Source: Loktanella sp. S4079
GTDB taxonomy: Bacteria > Pseudomonadota > Alphaproteobacteria > Rhodobacterales > Rhodobacteraceae
NCBI RefSeq assembly: GCF_000967725.1
Contig: NZ_JXYE01000006.1
Span: 62,001 to 126,000 of the forward strand
Length of the DNA: 64,000 nucleotides
Direction of reading: 5' to 3'
Shown in pieces: positions 15,431-25,073 of this stretch; the first letter of the stretch is position 1, and every line of letters begins with the position of its first letter. Under the pieces are notes generated by a model that saw only the letters and a list, made by a program, of their open reading frames with translations, did not search any database and was not told the DNA's origin. Both the position numbers and the translations under genes were made by a program.

Positions 15431-16625
15431 GGTTTTGCCTTTCGACTAAAATCAGTAGGCCTGCGCCAATGCATCCGAATACGCCGCTGAGAATGGCCGC
15501 TGTTCCATAGCCACCCATTGTTGTGCCAATTCCAAAAACGCCTGCCCCGAGACCGCCACCCAAAAAGACATTCACCGCCAAAAGCGACGCAGACAGTCCG
15601 GGGCGGTCGCTGATCAGGTCTAGCAGATAGCTGATCGGCAAGGATACGATTCCGGCTGCGGCAAACCCGGCCAGGCAGCTTGCCAGATAAACATGCCAAG
15701 GTGCCGTGGCGATGGCGAGCGCGCCCAGATAGCCAAGGTAAAGCGTGGCGCAAATCATCAGCGCCGATGTGATTGCGGTGTCGCGTGTTGCGCGTGTCCA
15801 AAACACCATAAAGATCACCTCGAGCACGGCGACGATTCCGACCAGAAACCCGACGTCCGATGTTTCGCCTTGGGCCGAACCGGTTACGACCAGCGGTAAA
15901 ACCGCAGCGTTCACATGTAGCACCTGACTGATGAGCGCGACCCCCAGAACGCGCCACAAAAGATTGGGCGCGACAATCCGTTTAAGATCGCGAAATGCGG
16001 GCGGGCGAGGGCCAGTGTTCGTAGAGGGCTGGTTGACGTCCGGCTCTAGCCAGAAAGTGACAGTCAAGAAAATCCCAAAGGCCACAAGTGCAGCGATCAG
16101 ATATGCCGCGATCATCGTATCGCTATTGGCCAAAAGAAGTCCGACCGCGCCGGGCATCAGGACCCACGACAATGAAATCATGATCCGCATGAGCGCATTG
16201 GCGATCCGGGATTCTTCGGGGTCGAACCGGTTGGAATGGGCGCGCACATTGCCAAACAGCATCGAATTCATCGCGTGATACAGCGCCAAAGGTCCCAGCA
16301 TCGCGAGGCTAAAGACGAGGATGCTTGGGGTGGCCCAGACGGCAGCAAAACCCACGACGCCAAAGCAACTGACAAAAATCAACGGTTTTCGGTAGCTTTG
16401 AAAGTGATCGGAAATCATCCCGACACCTATCGCCATCACAACATTGGCGATAGCAGCACATAGTGCGAGCATCGCGTAGCCGCCGTCGCTCATGCCGAGT
16501 TCGCGGATGGCAACGATGGATTGATAGGGTGAGGTGGCGGCGCCGCTAAATCCGTAAAGAAAAACAGCAGCCGCCGAGGCGCGCATCACCCGATGTCGCC
16601 GCAAAATATCGAACCAAGGGCCCAT
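15411..16625 (-). CDS. MFS transporter
   Basis: 404 residues with about twelve hydrophobic helices and a Major Facilitator layout: FLYGFSGAATSPYQSIVAIRELGMSDGGYAML in helices 1-2, GVGMISDHFQSYRKPLIF (loop 2-3 motif), and a second half from about residue 210. It resembles sugar-efflux (SetA-like) or sugar-uptake MFS proteins. It lies 2 bases downstream of the MlrC gene and overlaps cutC, so it is part of the hexosaminidase operon and likely moves a sugar, amino sugar or its derivative. Direction of transport cannot be told. Confidence 0.82.
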   Translation of the reverse strand: MGPWFDILRRHRVMRASAAAVFLYGFSGAATSPYQSIVAIRELGMSDGGYAMLALCAAIANVVMAIGVGMISDHFQSYRKPLIFVSCFGVVGFAAVWATPSILVFSLAMLGPLALYHAMNSMLFGNVRAHSNRFDPEESRIANALMRIMISLSWVLMPGAVGLLLANSDTMIAAYLIAALVAFGIFLTVTFWLEPDVNQPSTNTGPRPPAFRDLKRIVAPNLLWRVLGVALISQVLHVNAAVLPLVVTGSAQGETSDVGFLVGIVAVLEVIFMVFWTRATRDTAITSALMICATLYLGYLGALAIATAPWHVYLASCLAGFAAAGIVSLPISYLLDLISDRPGLSASLLAVNVFLGGGLGAGVFGIGTTMGGYGTAAILSGVFGCIGAGLLILVERQNHEQSHA

Positions 16626-16627
16626 AG

Positions 16628-18061
16628 CTAGCCTGAAAATCGTGCGGATGATTGCGCAACAGGTGTGAAATCGCGGGGCGTCTCAAAGGGGAGCACACCT
16701 TTGGTTCGGTGTGTGTTTGCCAATTTGGGAATGTCTTGGTTTACGACGCCATCTGTCAGTGCCATCAAATTCGGGTTGGCAATCGGGGCGAGTTCAGGTG
16801 ACAGGTAACCAGATTTCACCACAAGGAGCTGAACCTTTGTTGGGTCCAACCCCAAGAGCGTAAAATCTGCAATGTTGTGATACGGTCTCCGTCGGGCGGC
16901 AAGCACGACGCGGATCCCGCCAATTTGCACGACTGCCTGATTTTCGTTGGGCGTATCGCCGGGGTGAAGCGTGACGATTTCTGCATCAACGGTGACTTTG
17001 CCGCCAGCCGGATCAAGCGATCCGCCAATTGTCAGCGTGATTGTCTGGCCCTTGCCTGCGTCAAAGCAAGCCGCGACCGCCGGTGCGTCTGTAATGCCCG
17101 CGATCAATGCGTCCTGCCAATTGCGGTCAATCAGAGCTGAGAGAACATCGCCCCGGTCCCCGACGCCGCCGCCCGTTGGGTTGTCGCCGCTATCGGCGAG
17201 GATGACGGGCGTTGTCTTTGATTTTGCGGCGATATCGAGCATTTTATCCAATGGGCCGGTGGTCGGCCCGAACCGAAAATCATCGCGCGCGTTCCAGAAC
17301 GATTGCGCAATTGCGCGACCGGCTGCTTCGGCGGCAGTTTTGTTTGTACCCGTAACCACGGCACAGGCCGTGGCGCGTGGTTCGTCGGCCCAGACATAGC
17401 CAATCATCAAATCGGTACGCCAAACATCTGGTGTTTCGTGCTGCGGTAGCGCGGCATAGAGCGAGCGTCCCGGCTCGTCCTCGGTGGAGGAGCGTTCACC
17501 CGGCAAAAGATGCGGCACGGGGACACGCACCACGCCGGGTCGTTGCCCGCTTTTGGCGGCCCAAAGCAGCATTTTATATGCGGCGTTCATGGTCTCGGCC
17601 ACGTCGATATGTGGTGCTGTGCGATAGGCGGCAAAAATGTCGATCTGGTCGACGATCTTTTGCGAGACATTACCGTGTAGGTCGTAGCTGGCCGCGATCA
17701 ACATATCCGGTCCGACAGCGGCGCGGACGGCGGCGATCCAATCGCCTTCGGCGTCGAACATCCCGTCAACATGCATCGCGCCATGCATCGCAAGGTAAAC
17801 CGCGTCAAAGGGTTTCGCCGCCTCGAGCCGTTCGAGGAACTCGGTTTTGAAGGCTTCGTAGGTTTCGCGCGCCAGTGGCCCACCCGGCACGGCGCGCGCG
17901 TGAAAGAGCGGGGCGACCTGGGCGTCGAAATCGCCAAGAAAGCCAAAGTAGTCACTATTCGTCAGCGCGTCGCCGCGCAGAACGCGGAAGTCTTCGGTCT
18001 GCATCAAGACGGGCGAATAGGTGGAACATTCGGTGTGGATGCCGCCAACAGCGATACGCAT
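16628..18061 (-). CDS. MlrC family (M81) metallo-amidase, copy 1
   Basis: 477 residues. MlrC family hallmarks: IAVGGIHTECSTYSP at the N-terminus, YLAMHGAMHVDG, the metal-binding SYDLHGNVS (Asp-x-His) followed by YRTAPHIDVAETM (His), and a later LADSGDNPTGGGVGDRGDVL. The C-terminal DUF1485-like domain begins at about residue 370 (VVLAARRRPYHN). The family is named after the zinc enzyme that opens linear microcystin, but most members have unknown amide or peptide substrates. It sits between GH20 and MFS genes in one operon. A second, divergent-sequence copy is encoded at 22.5-24 kb. Confidence 0.87.
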   Translation of the reverse strand: MRIAVGGIHTECSTYSPVLMQTEDFRVLRGDALTNSDYFGFLGDFDAQVAPLFHARAVPGGPLARETYEAFKTEFLERLEAAKPFDAVYLAMHGAMHVDGMFDAEGDWIAAVRAAVGPDMLIAASYDLHGNVSQKIVDQIDIFAAYRTAPHIDVAETMNAAYKMLLWAAKSGQRPGVVRVPVPHLLPGERSSTEDEPGRSLYAALPQHETPDVWRTDLMIGYVWADEPRATACAVVTGTNKTAAEAAGRAIAQSFWNARDDFRFGPTTGPLDKMLDIAAKSKTTPVILADSGDNPTGGGVGDRGDVLSALIDRNWQDALIAGITDAPAVAACFDAGKGQTITLTIGGSLDPAGGKVTVDAEIVTLHPGDTPNENQAVVQIGGIRVVLAARRRPYHNIADFTLLGLDPTKVQLLVVKSGYLSPELAPIANPNLMALTDGVVNQDIPKLANTHRTKGVLPFETPRDFTPVAQSSARFSG

Positions 18062-18109
18062 GTGTTTATCCTTTGGGGTGGGGTCGTGATTGGCACGACC
18101 CCGCAGGTG

Positions 18110-20014
18110 TTAGAGTTCGGGATGAAGGCGCACTTGTCTTGCAAAGCGCAGCCAGTCTTTGTTGTCTTTTTGGGTCCATGCGGCCTCGGCTACGGCGCTG
18201 AGCCGTGGGAAGACCAGATCGTTGAACCATTGGCGGGTGGTGAAATGTTCGCACCAAATGCAGGCTTGGATGCCACGCATTTGATCGCGCAGTTCGGTTG
18301 GAAAATCGCCTTCGGCCTCGTAGGTGTAGCTTTGCTCGGGGGGGACGGGGCCAGCCCAGCCTGCACCGTTTTCCAGCCAATCGCTGCCTTGGACCATATC
18401 CAGATAATAGGCCTGACCCGGTGTCATCACGACGTCATACCCTTTTTCAGCCAGTTCGATGCCGACCTTGGGGTTTTCCCACGCCATCAAGAGCGTATCT
18501 TCGGGGGGGACCCCGCCGCCATGGGCGATCTCGTTCCAGCCGACCATGGTTTTGCCGCGCGCGGTGAGCATCTGTTTGACCTTGGTCAGGAACCAGCTTT
18601 GCAGTTCAAAGGTGCCTTGCAGACCTTCTTGTTCCATCAGTGATTTGGCCAAGGGGGAGGTCAGCCACGCGTTATGCGCGACTTCATCCCCGCCGATATG
18701 GATGTATTTGGACGGGAAGATTTCTGCGATTTCGTCAAAGACTTTGTTCAGCACGTCAAAGGTGGCAGGCACCGCCGGGTTCCATGCGTTATTGAAGTAG
18801 CCTTGGACCGGATAATAGCTATTGGCGGGCTCATCAGGGTCGACAAGGAATGGCAATGCCGCGAGCACGGCAGCCGCGTGGCCGGGTGTTTCGATTTCTG
18901 GCATGACTTCGATCCCGAGGCTGGCGGCATGGCTGACCACGGCGCGCATTTGGTCTTGGGTGTAGAACCCATGTTTTTTCGCGGCGCCGTCGCCGAGTTG
19001 CGGCAACATATTGGGCACATCCGCGCCACGGGTTGCGCCGGCTTGGGTCAATTCTGGGTAGGCTTTGATTTCGGCGCGCCAACCTTCGTCGTCTGTCAGG
19101 TGCCAGTGAAAGATGTTTAGCTTGTGCCAAGCCAGCATGTCGATCACGCGTAGGACTTCTTCGAAGGTCCAGAAATGACGCGAGACATCCAGATGGCAAC
19201 CCCGCCAGTCATAGCGCGGCGCGTCCGAAATCGTGCCCGTCGCAGGAAAGCTGAAATCAGGGTCGGTAAAGGCCCCGTGCATAATTTGCGCGAGCGCGAT
19301 CAGCCCGTAACGCCGCCCCTGTTCTGAGCTTGCCGATAGGGTGATCGTATCTGCAAAGCTCAGGGAGTAACCTTCGGAGGGGAGGGTGCTGTCATCGACA
19401 AAAGCAATCGCCTTGCTGCCCGGTGTCGGTGAGATCTGGAAAACCCGTTTGCAGGTTGGAAACAGCCGGGCGTGCAGCGCATCAACCGATAGCATCTCGC
19501 GCATTTGGGCGACGCTGGTGCCCGGCGCGGCGTGCAAAATGACGGGGGTATCACCGGCGGTGGCGTCAATTGCGTTCGGCCAAGGCAAAAGCGCAAAGGG
19601 CAGGGTAAGCCGCCCTTCGGGAAGGCGTGGCGTTGGTGTGGCTGGTGCCTGATCTGCGTGCATCAAATCGCCGACTTGGACGGGTGTGTGATGGCCATCG
19701 GCGTCGGTGATCCATGCGGTTTTCGCAGCATCGTTGCGGTGAAAGGGGGATCTGTTGATGCCGCTGACCGCGAATGTCCAGTTTTCTCCGGGGGCGATGG
19801 GGGTGTTATCGCTGGGGGCAAATTCGTGGAAATTGGCGTCTCGGCGCAGAAAAACTGCCCCGCTTAGCTGATGTTCGGGCATGATCCGTGTGATCGATGT
19901 CAGCGATAATTTGAAATCCCGCAACGGTGCGTCGGACAGGTTGGTCAGTGTCAGCGTCCAAGTGCCTTCGGGCGCGGGATCGGGATGCCACGCGTTTTCC
20001 AGAAAATAAGTCAT
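18110..20014 (-). CDS. GH20 beta-N-acetylhexosaminidase
   Basis: 634 residues. An N-terminal beta domain (about 1-250) precedes the GH20 TIM barrel: YDWRGCHLDVSRHFW, LAWHKLNIFHWHLTDDEGW, GIEVMPEIETPGHA, and the catalytic pair Asp443-Glu444 in HIGGDEV, then MVGWNEIAHGG. It releases terminal GlcNAc/GalNAc from chito-oligosaccharides or glycans by substrate-assisted catalysis. No clear signal peptide is seen at the start (MTYFLENAWHP), so it probably acts in the cytoplasm on imported oligosaccharides. It lies 15 bases after the SDR gene and 48 before MlrC, within the operon headed by the RpiR regulator. Confidence 0.92.
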   Translation of the reverse strand: MTYFLENAWHPDPAPEGTWTLTLTNLSDAPLRDFKLSLTSITRIMPEHQLSGAVFLRRDANFHEFAPSDNTPIAPGENWTFAVSGINRSPFHRNDAAKTAWITDADGHHTPVQVGDLMHADQAPATPTPRLPEGRLTLPFALLPWPNAIDATAGDTPVILHAAPGTSVAQMREMLSVDALHARLFPTCKRVFQISPTPGSKAIAFVDDSTLPSEGYSLSFADTITLSASSEQGRRYGLIALAQIMHGAFTDPDFSFPATGTISDAPRYDWRGCHLDVSRHFWTFEEVLRVIDMLAWHKLNIFHWHLTDDEGWRAEIKAYPELTQAGATRGADVPNMLPQLGDGAAKKHGFYTQDQMRAVVSHAASLGIEVMPEIETPGHAAAVLAALPFLVDPDEPANSYYPVQGYFNNAWNPAVPATFDVLNKVFDEIAEIFPSKYIHIGGDEVAHNAWLTSPLAKSLMEQEGLQGTFELQSWFLTKVKQMLTARGKTMVGWNEIAHGGGVPPEDTLLMAWENPKVGIELAEKGYDVVMTPGQAYYLDMVQGSDWLENGAGWAGPVPPEQSYTYEAEGDFPTELRDQMRGIQACIWCEHFTTRQWFNDLVFPRLSAVAEAAWTQKDNKDWLRFARQVRLHPEL

Positions 20015-20029
20015 GTTCGGTCCTGAGGT

Positions 20030-20800
20030 TTAATAATCTTGAGACTGGCTAAAGGTGCGCGCCAGTGCGGGAATGCCTGCGGTTAATCCGCAATCGACGG
20101 GCAAGCACACGCCGGTGATCGCCCCCGCCAGCGGCGAAGCGAGAAAGCCGACTGCCTCTGCCACGTCTGTCGGGTCAACGATCCGGCCGAGCGCGTAATG
20201 TTCGGCGGCTTCCTCGAAAACTTGGGGATTGGCTTGGGCGCGGTCTGTCCATGCTTGGGTCCGCACGGTGCCGGGGGCGACCGTGTTTGCGCGAATGCCG
20301 TATTTGCCATATTCGACAGCGATCATTTTGGTGAAATGGATCATACCTGCTTTGGCGGCGGAATAGGCCGGATGCCCAAAGACACCCATTCCATTCACCG
20401 AAGCGATGTTGATGACTGCCCCTTTGGCGGCGATCAGTTGATCCGCAAGCGCCTGAAAAACGAAATACGGCCCATCGAGGTTAAGCGCCCGATCAGATTG
20501 CCAATCGCTTACAGTCGCGCTTTGCATACTGACCGCCACGGATGCGCCTGCGTTATTCACAAGCGTCCGCAAAGTTCCCATCTGCGCGATGTGTTCGGCG
20601 GCGGCGGCGCAACTTGCTGGGTCGGTCACGTCCAACTGCATCGGGACAAAGCCCGCGCCCAATTGTTCAGCCGCGGCTGTGGCGGTGGAGAGATCAATAT
20701 CGGCAAGGATGATCTGGTCGTGATCCTTTGCAAGCCGTGCTGCAATCGCACGCCCGATGTCACCGGCGCTTCCGGTGATGATAGCGAGGCTGGCCGCCAT
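20030..20800 (-). CDS. Short-chain dehydrogenase/reductase
   Basis: 256 residues, classical SDR: cofactor motif ITGSAGDIGRAIA, the NNAG motif in TLVNNAGASV, catalytic Ser in INIASVNG and YSAAKAG with Tyr-x-x-x-Lys. An Asp after the second strand (LADIDLS) favours NAD(H). It likely oxidises or reduces a sugar or sugar acid in the GlcNAc-related pathway. It is preceded by the RpiR regulator (51 bases) and followed by GH20 on the same strand. Confidence 0.87.
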   Translation of the reverse strand: MAASLAIITGSAGDIGRAIAARLAKDHDQIILADIDLSTATAAAEQLGAGFVPMQLDVTDPASCAAAAEHIAQMGTLRTLVNNAGASVAVSMQSATVSDWQSDRALNLDGPYFVFQALADQLIAAKGAVINIASVNGMGVFGHPAYSAAKAGMIHFTKMIAVEYGKYGIRANTVAPGTVRTQAWTDRAQANPQVFEEAAEHYALGRIVDPTDVAEAVGFLASPLAGAITGVCLPVDCGLTAGIPALARTFSQSQDY

Positions 20801-20851
20801 GGTGGGTCCTGTTGTGTCTGTGGCCGGTTGGTCCGTCCGTGAGTGTTGCGT

Positions 20852-21772
20852 TTAATCGCCCAAGATCTGACTGTCGTCGCCACCGTCCCGGTGACGCAGT
20901 AGCTGTTCTTTGATCCCGCGCAGAATTTTTGTGGATTTGCTGCGATCCCTGTAGGCAACAAGGTTCGCGATGATGTCGATAACTGCCAAAGAGGCGTAGC
21001 GCACCGATGTCGCCCGAAAGATGTTTTTACCTTCGGGAAGGCTGACCGGAACCACGACGTCTGAAACGTCGGCCAGTGGTGACCCCCCTTGGGTGAGCGC
21101 GATGGTCGGAATGCCCCGGTCGCGCAGCAACTCGAAACAGCGGATCAGTTCTTCGTTGCGGCCCGATACTGACGCGCCAAAGACCACCGTGCCCGGTTGC
21201 GTTGCTGCCGAAATCATCAGGTTCATCGCGTGATCATTGGATGCCGAAATTTGCGCCCCCAGCCGAAACAGCCGGTTTTGCAACTCATTGACGATCATGG
21301 ATGAATTCCCGCCAGAGCCGAAAGCGTAAATCATTTGCGCATTCGACAAGAGATCAACGGCGGCTTTGACCTGTTCGAGGTCAAGCGTGCGGTGCATTTC
21401 GAAGAGGGCGTTTTGGGCTTTGGTCACGATATCTTCGGCGACCTGATCTGGGGTTGTCGTGACCGCCTCGGGTTTGAGATAGCGCAGCCCAACATAGGCG
21501 CATTTGGCGAGCTGCACCTTAAAGTCAGAAAACGACGCGCAACCGAGCCTGCGGCAAAACCGTGTTACGGTTGGCGGTGATACGCCTGCTCTTTCGGCGA
21601 TTTCGGTGATGGATGCGTTGGTCGCAAATTCCATGTCCGATAGCACGGCCTCTGCTAGCTTTTTCTCTTGGGCGGATAATCGACCTTCCTCGTCCGCCAA
21701 AGCGAGCACGAGGTTTCCGGCAGAAGTGGTGCCAGAAGCAAGAGAAAGATCAGAAGGGTCGGTCATGTTCAT
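20852..21772 (-). CDS. MurR/RpiR family regulator with SIS domain
   Basis: 306 residues. N-terminal HTH_6: EKKLAEAVLSDMEFATNASITEIAERAGVS and PPTVTRFCRRLGCASFSDFKVQLA. The C-terminal SIS phosphosugar-binding domain (about 130-270) has MIYAFGSGGNSSMIVNELQNRLFRLG and VVFGASVSGRNEELIRCFEL. RpiR regulators sense phosphorylated (amino) sugars such as GlcNAc-6-P or MurNAc-6-P. It heads the GH20 operon and diverges from the operon starting at 21962; two GAAATT-type palindromes lie in the shared intergenic region and are candidate operators. Confidence 0.9.
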   Translation of the reverse strand: MNMTDPSDLSLASGTTSAGNLVLALADEEGRLSAQEKKLAEAVLSDMEFATNASITEIAERAGVSPPTVTRFCRRLGCASFSDFKVQLAKCAYVGLRYLKPEAVTTTPDQVAEDIVTKAQNALFEMHRTLDLEQVKAAVDLLSNAQMIYAFGSGGNSSMIVNELQNRLFRLGAQISASNDHAMNLMISAATQPGTVVFGASVSGRNEELIRCFELLRDRGIPTIALTQGGSPLADVSDVVVPVSLPEGKNIFRATSVRYASLAVIDIIANLVAYRDRSKSTKILRGIKEQLLRHRDGGDDSQILGD

Positions 21773-21858
21773 TTACCGCGCTGCGGCCCTTTGCGTTTCG
21801 TTGTCCTGACTTTGCAAGACGAAGTACCCGCCGTCGAGATCAAATTTTGGGCAAAAAA

Positions 21859-21944
21859 GAAATTTATTTTCGCCAATTGGTCGCATTCAGCCACATTTGG
21901 CTGGATTTATCCAGATAATTCGCATCAGTATAGAAATTAATTTC
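21859..21944. promoter_or_regulatory. Two GAAATT-type palindromes, candidate RpiR operators
   Basis: GAAATTTATTTTC (21859-21871, one mismatch) and GAAATTAATTTC (21933-21944, perfect) lie in the 189-base divergent region between the RpiR gene and the 21962 operon. MurR/RpiR proteins commonly bind TGAAA/TTTCA-type palindromes, and a similar GAAATTTTC occurs at 27218 before the ABC transporter genes. Confidence 0.5.
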
Positions 21945-21961
21945 ACTAGGATGTTCTGTAG

Positions 21962-22465
21962 ATGACAAAACGCGACCCGTTCAAAAACCCTTTCCCTGAA
22001 AACGACGCCGATCGTCGGGAAATATGGGAGATGCTCGTCCCTCGGGATATTGATGCATTTGTATCAGCGGATTGGACGGCCGTCGCTGATGACTTCGTCG
22101 CTGAGAACTTTACCGGCATGAGTGGGCATTTTCAGGGTGACCCTGATAAATATAGTCTCGCTTATCCGACGCTCGCGGCATACCGCGATGATTGGTTGCG
22201 CCAGGCGCAGGATTTTGTCGAACAGCGTGATGCGGGTGCCTATTTGGGCGATCCGCGTGATGGCATCTATCGTGCGACCCGTCTCGAAGAAATAGAGCTG
22301 AATGGTGATACCGCATTGGTGCGCAAGAAGTTTGACGGTCATTTGCCGCGACGCGATGGAACAGCAGAGCGGATGAATTGGCAAACGCTATATTGGTGTC
22401 GCTGGCATGATGGCCGCTGGAAGATCGCGGGCTTTGTTGGTTACTTGCCGCACATCAAGGATTGA
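21962..22465 (+). CDS. NTF2/SnoaL-like hypothetical protein
   Basis: 167 residues, no signal peptide or membrane segment. It has a cystatin-like layout: long N-terminal helices (WEMLVPRDIDAFVSADWTAVADDF), a central YRATRLEEIELNGDTALVRKKF strand pair and a final QTLYWCRWHDGRWKIAGFVGYLPH strand set typical of SnoaL-like ketosteroid-isomerase folds. No specific family is recognised. It is the first gene of the MlrC2-D-TA-NagA-kinase operon, ending 2 bases before MlrC2, so a role as a small enzyme or binding protein in that pathway is inferred. Confidence 0.75.
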   Translation: MTKRDPFKNPFPENDADRREIWEMLVPRDIDAFVSADWTAVADDFVAENFTGMSGHFQGDPDKYSLAYPTLAAYRDDWLRQAQDFVEQRDAGAYLGDPRDGIYRATRLEEIELNGDTALVRKKFDGHLPRRDGTAERMNWQTLYWCRWHDGRWKIAGFVGYLPHIKD

Positions 22466-22467
22466 TC

Positions 22468-23964
22468 ATGACAGACCCTGACGCCAAGCGTATTTTTGTC
22501 GCCGCCATGGCGACTGAAACAAACACGTTTTCTCCGATTGTGATCGACCGCCGTGCTTTTGAGGAATCGTTTTATGCGGCGCCCGGCGCGCATCCTGACA
22601 CAGCGACCCTATGCACGGCCCCGATTCCGGTGGGCCGCAAGGTTTGTGCGCAAAAGGGCTGGACACTGATCGAAGGCACAGCTGCGTGGGCTGACCCGGC
22701 GGGTTTGGTGTCGGGCGAGGCGCATGTTGGTTTGCGGGATGAGATCCTAGCGCAATTGCGCGCGGCGTTACCCGTTGATGCTGTGGTTTTAGGGTTGCAT
22801 GGCGCAATGGTCGCGCAGGGGTGTATCGATCCAGAGGGTGATTTGCTGGCGCGCATCCGCGAGATTGTGGGCCCTGATGTTTTGGTCTGCGCAGAACTGG
22901 ACCCGCATAGCCACCTAACGGCCAAACGCACAGAGGCTGCGGATTTCTTTGTCGCGTTCAAAGAATTCCCGCATATCGATTTTGTTGAACGGGCAGAGGA
23001 TCTTTGGGCGATTGTGGTTGAACGGCTCGAGGGGCGCGTTCGTCCCGTGATGTCGACCTATGATTGCCGGATGATTGATGTCTTTCCCACCTCGCGAGAG
23101 CCGATGCGCAGCTTTGTGAATCGTATGATTGCACTAGAGCAGGATGACCCGCGGGTGCTATCGGTGTCCGTAATCCACGGCTTTATGGCGGGTGATGTTC
23201 CAGAAATGGGAACACATGTGGTGGTAATTACAGACGACGCAGCGACGCATGGTGCCGCTTTGGCGCAGTCGCTTGGGCAGGAATTGTTTGCAAACCGGGG
23301 GCAGCATTTGATGCCAGCGCTGACTGAACAGCAGGCCGTGAAAATGGCGATGGATATGCGTGACGGGCCGGTTGTCTTGGCGGATATGTGGGATAATCCG
23401 GGCGGCGGTACGGCAGGTGATGCCACGGTGGTATTGAAGGAATTGATCAAGCGTCGCGCAACGGGTGTCGCTGTCGGTACGATTTGGGACCCGATTGCCG
23501 CCAAGCTATGTATCGCCGCTGGCGAGGGGGCGGTGATGCCGCTGCGCTTTGGCGGGAAATCTGCGCCTGAAACGGGTGATCCCGTGGACGCGCTGATCAA
23601 GGTCGTGACAGTGAATACCGACGCAGCCATGACATTTGGCGAAAGCGTCGTGCCCTTTGGCCCGGCGGTGCATGTTGCTTTGCTTGATCCCCAAGGTGAT
23701 CCCATCGGCATTGATGTGATCTTGAACACGGTGCGCGCGCAAAGCTATGATCCTTCGCTATTTCGTGTGATGGGGATTGCCCCGGAGGCTCAGCAAATCT
23801 TGGTGATCAAATCGACCAATCATTTCTATGCCGCCTTTGAGCCGATTGCGTCGGATATTCTATATTGTTCAGCAGGTCGGCCCTATCCGAATGATCCGGC
23901 GACCAACCCCTATCGCTTTGTTCGCCAAGACATTTGGCCCCGTGTTGAGGACCCATTCGCATGA
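22468..23964 (+). CDS. MlrC family (M81) metallo-amidase, copy 2
   Basis: 498 residues from the ATG at 22468, which has AAGGA six bases upstream. MlrC hallmarks: VAAMATETNTFSPIV, VLGLHGAMVAQGCIDPEGD, metal-binding ELDPHSHL (Asp-x-His) and EFPHIDFVERA (His), and LADMWDNPGGGTAGDATVVL. The C-terminal part has ILVIKSTNHFYAAFEPIA. It overlaps the next gene as ATGA. Being translationally coupled to a D-threonine-aldolase-like protein and nagA, it probably hydrolyses an amide in an N-acylated amino-sugar or an amino-acid conjugate. It differs markedly from copy 1, so the two probably have separate substrates. Confidence 0.87.
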   Translation: MTDPDAKRIFVAAMATETNTFSPIVIDRRAFEESFYAAPGAHPDTATLCTAPIPVGRKVCAQKGWTLIEGTAAWADPAGLVSGEAHVGLRDEILAQLRAALPVDAVVLGLHGAMVAQGCIDPEGDLLARIREIVGPDVLVCAELDPHSHLTAKRTEAADFFVAFKEFPHIDFVERAEDLWAIVVERLEGRVRPVMSTYDCRMIDVFPTSREPMRSFVNRMIALEQDDPRVLSVSVIHGFMAGDVPEMGTHVVVITDDAATHGAALAQSLGQELFANRGQHLMPALTEQQAVKMAMDMRDGPVVLADMWDNPGGGTAGDATVVLKELIKRRATGVAVGTIWDPIAAKLCIAAGEGAVMPLRFGGKSAPETGDPVDALIKVVTVNTDAAMTFGESVVPFGPAVHVALLDPQGDPIGIDVILNTVRAQSYDPSLFRVMGIAPEAQQILVIKSTNHFYAAFEPIASDILYCSAGRPYPNDPATNPYRFVRQDIWPRVEDPFA

Positions 23965-25064
23965 CCACATTTGACGATTTTCCGTGGCCTGCCCCGGGGA
24001 CGGCATTGGCTGATGTGATGACGCCGATGCCTATCATCGATGAGGCGCGGTTGGCGGCTAATATCGCGCGGGCGCAGCGTTACATCTCGGCGCAAGGCAA
24101 AGCGTTTCGCCCGCATATCAAGACACATAAGATCCCTGCGATTGCAAAGCAGCAGATCGCGGCTGGTGCCGTTGGTATCAATTGTCAAAAATTGACCGAG
24201 GCAGAGGTTTTTGCCGATGCGGGGTTTGATGACATTCTGATTACTTACAATTTGCTGGGGGCCGCGCGGCTTGCGCGGTTGCGGCGGCTGAACGCCCGCG
24301 TCGCACAGTTGCGCGTTGTTGCCGATAGCGCGGTGACTGTTGCGGGGTTGGCGGACGCCTTTGCCGACGCGGATAAGCCGCTAGCGATTTTGGTTGAATG
24401 TGAAACGGGTGCTGGGCGTTGCGGTGTGCAAACCCCAGAACAAGCGGTCCAATTGGCTAAGCAGATCGAACAGGCGTCGGGACTGCGGTTTGACGGGTTA
24501 ATGACCTATCCGCCTGCGGGCGGTGCGCAAGCCGTCGAAGCGTTTTTTGCCACGACGATGGCGCAGCTATCCGCTTTGGGGATTGATTGTCCTGTGCGTT
24601 CTAATGGCGGTAGCCCTGATTTGTTTAACGCAGGTGCCGTGCCAAGTGCGACCGAGCATCGTTCAGGAACTTATGTTTACAATGATCGTTCGATGGTTCG
24701 TGCGGGCGAATGCACGGCGGATGATTTGGCGATGCATGTCCTGGCAACAGTCGTGTCGCGCCCGACCACGACGCGCGCTGTTTTGGATGCAGGGTCAAAG
24801 GCGTTGACCTCTGATCTGTTGGGGTTTGCGGACCACGGCGAAATCGTTGAGCTACCCGGCGCGCGGATTACCTCGCTTTCCGAAGAGCACGCGGTCGTAG
24901 ATCTGTCGGCCTGCGATGGGCCGTTGCCCGAGGTGGGGGCGCGGGTGCGCGTCATCCCTAATCATACCTGTGTTGTGTCAAATTTGTTCGACCGCATTGT
25001 TTTTCACGAAAATGACACTGTGACACGGGTCGAGACCGTGGCTGCTCGTGGTACGGTTTGGTAG
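23961..25064 (+). CDS. D-threonine aldolase-like PLP enzyme (alanine racemase N-terminal + D-ser_dehydrat domains)
   Basis: 367 residues. N-terminal alanine-racemase TIM barrel: FRPHIKTHKIP carries the PLP lysine (Lys54), NCQKLTEAEVFADAG, VECETGAGRCGVQTPEQA and RSNGGSPDL. The C-terminal domain ends with IPNHTCVVSNL, whose His-x-Cys pair is the metal site of D-threonine aldolase/D-serine dehydratase enzymes. It would act on a D-3-hydroxy amino acid, giving glycine plus an aldehyde or a keto acid plus ammonia. Coupled by ATGA overlap to MlrC2 and 9 bases before nagA; RidA elsewhere in the locus fits an imine product. Confidence 0.86.
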   Translation: MTTFDDFPWPAPGTALADVMTPMPIIDEARLAANIARAQRYISAQGKAFRPHIKTHKIPAIAKQQIAAGAVGINCQKLTEAEVFADAGFDDILITYNLLGAARLARLRRLNARVAQLRVVADSAVTVAGLADAFADADKPLAILVECETGAGRCGVQTPEQAVQLAKQIEQASGLRFDGLMTYPPAGGAQAVEAFFATTMAQLSALGIDCPVRSNGGSPDLFNAGAVPSATEHRSGTYVYNDRSMVRAGECTADDLAMHVLATVVSRPTTTRAVLDAGSKALTSDLLGFADHGEIVELPGARITSLSEEHAVVDLSACDGPLPEVGARVRVIPNHTCVVSNLFDRIVFHENDTVTRVETVAARGTVW

Positions 25065-25073
25065 GGTCTCTTT

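Noticed and set aside
17771..18643. 290-codon frame on the plus strand
   Set aside because: Antisense to the MlrC copy 1 and GH20 genes, whose catalytic motifs are intact; the frame reflects codon bias of the true strand.
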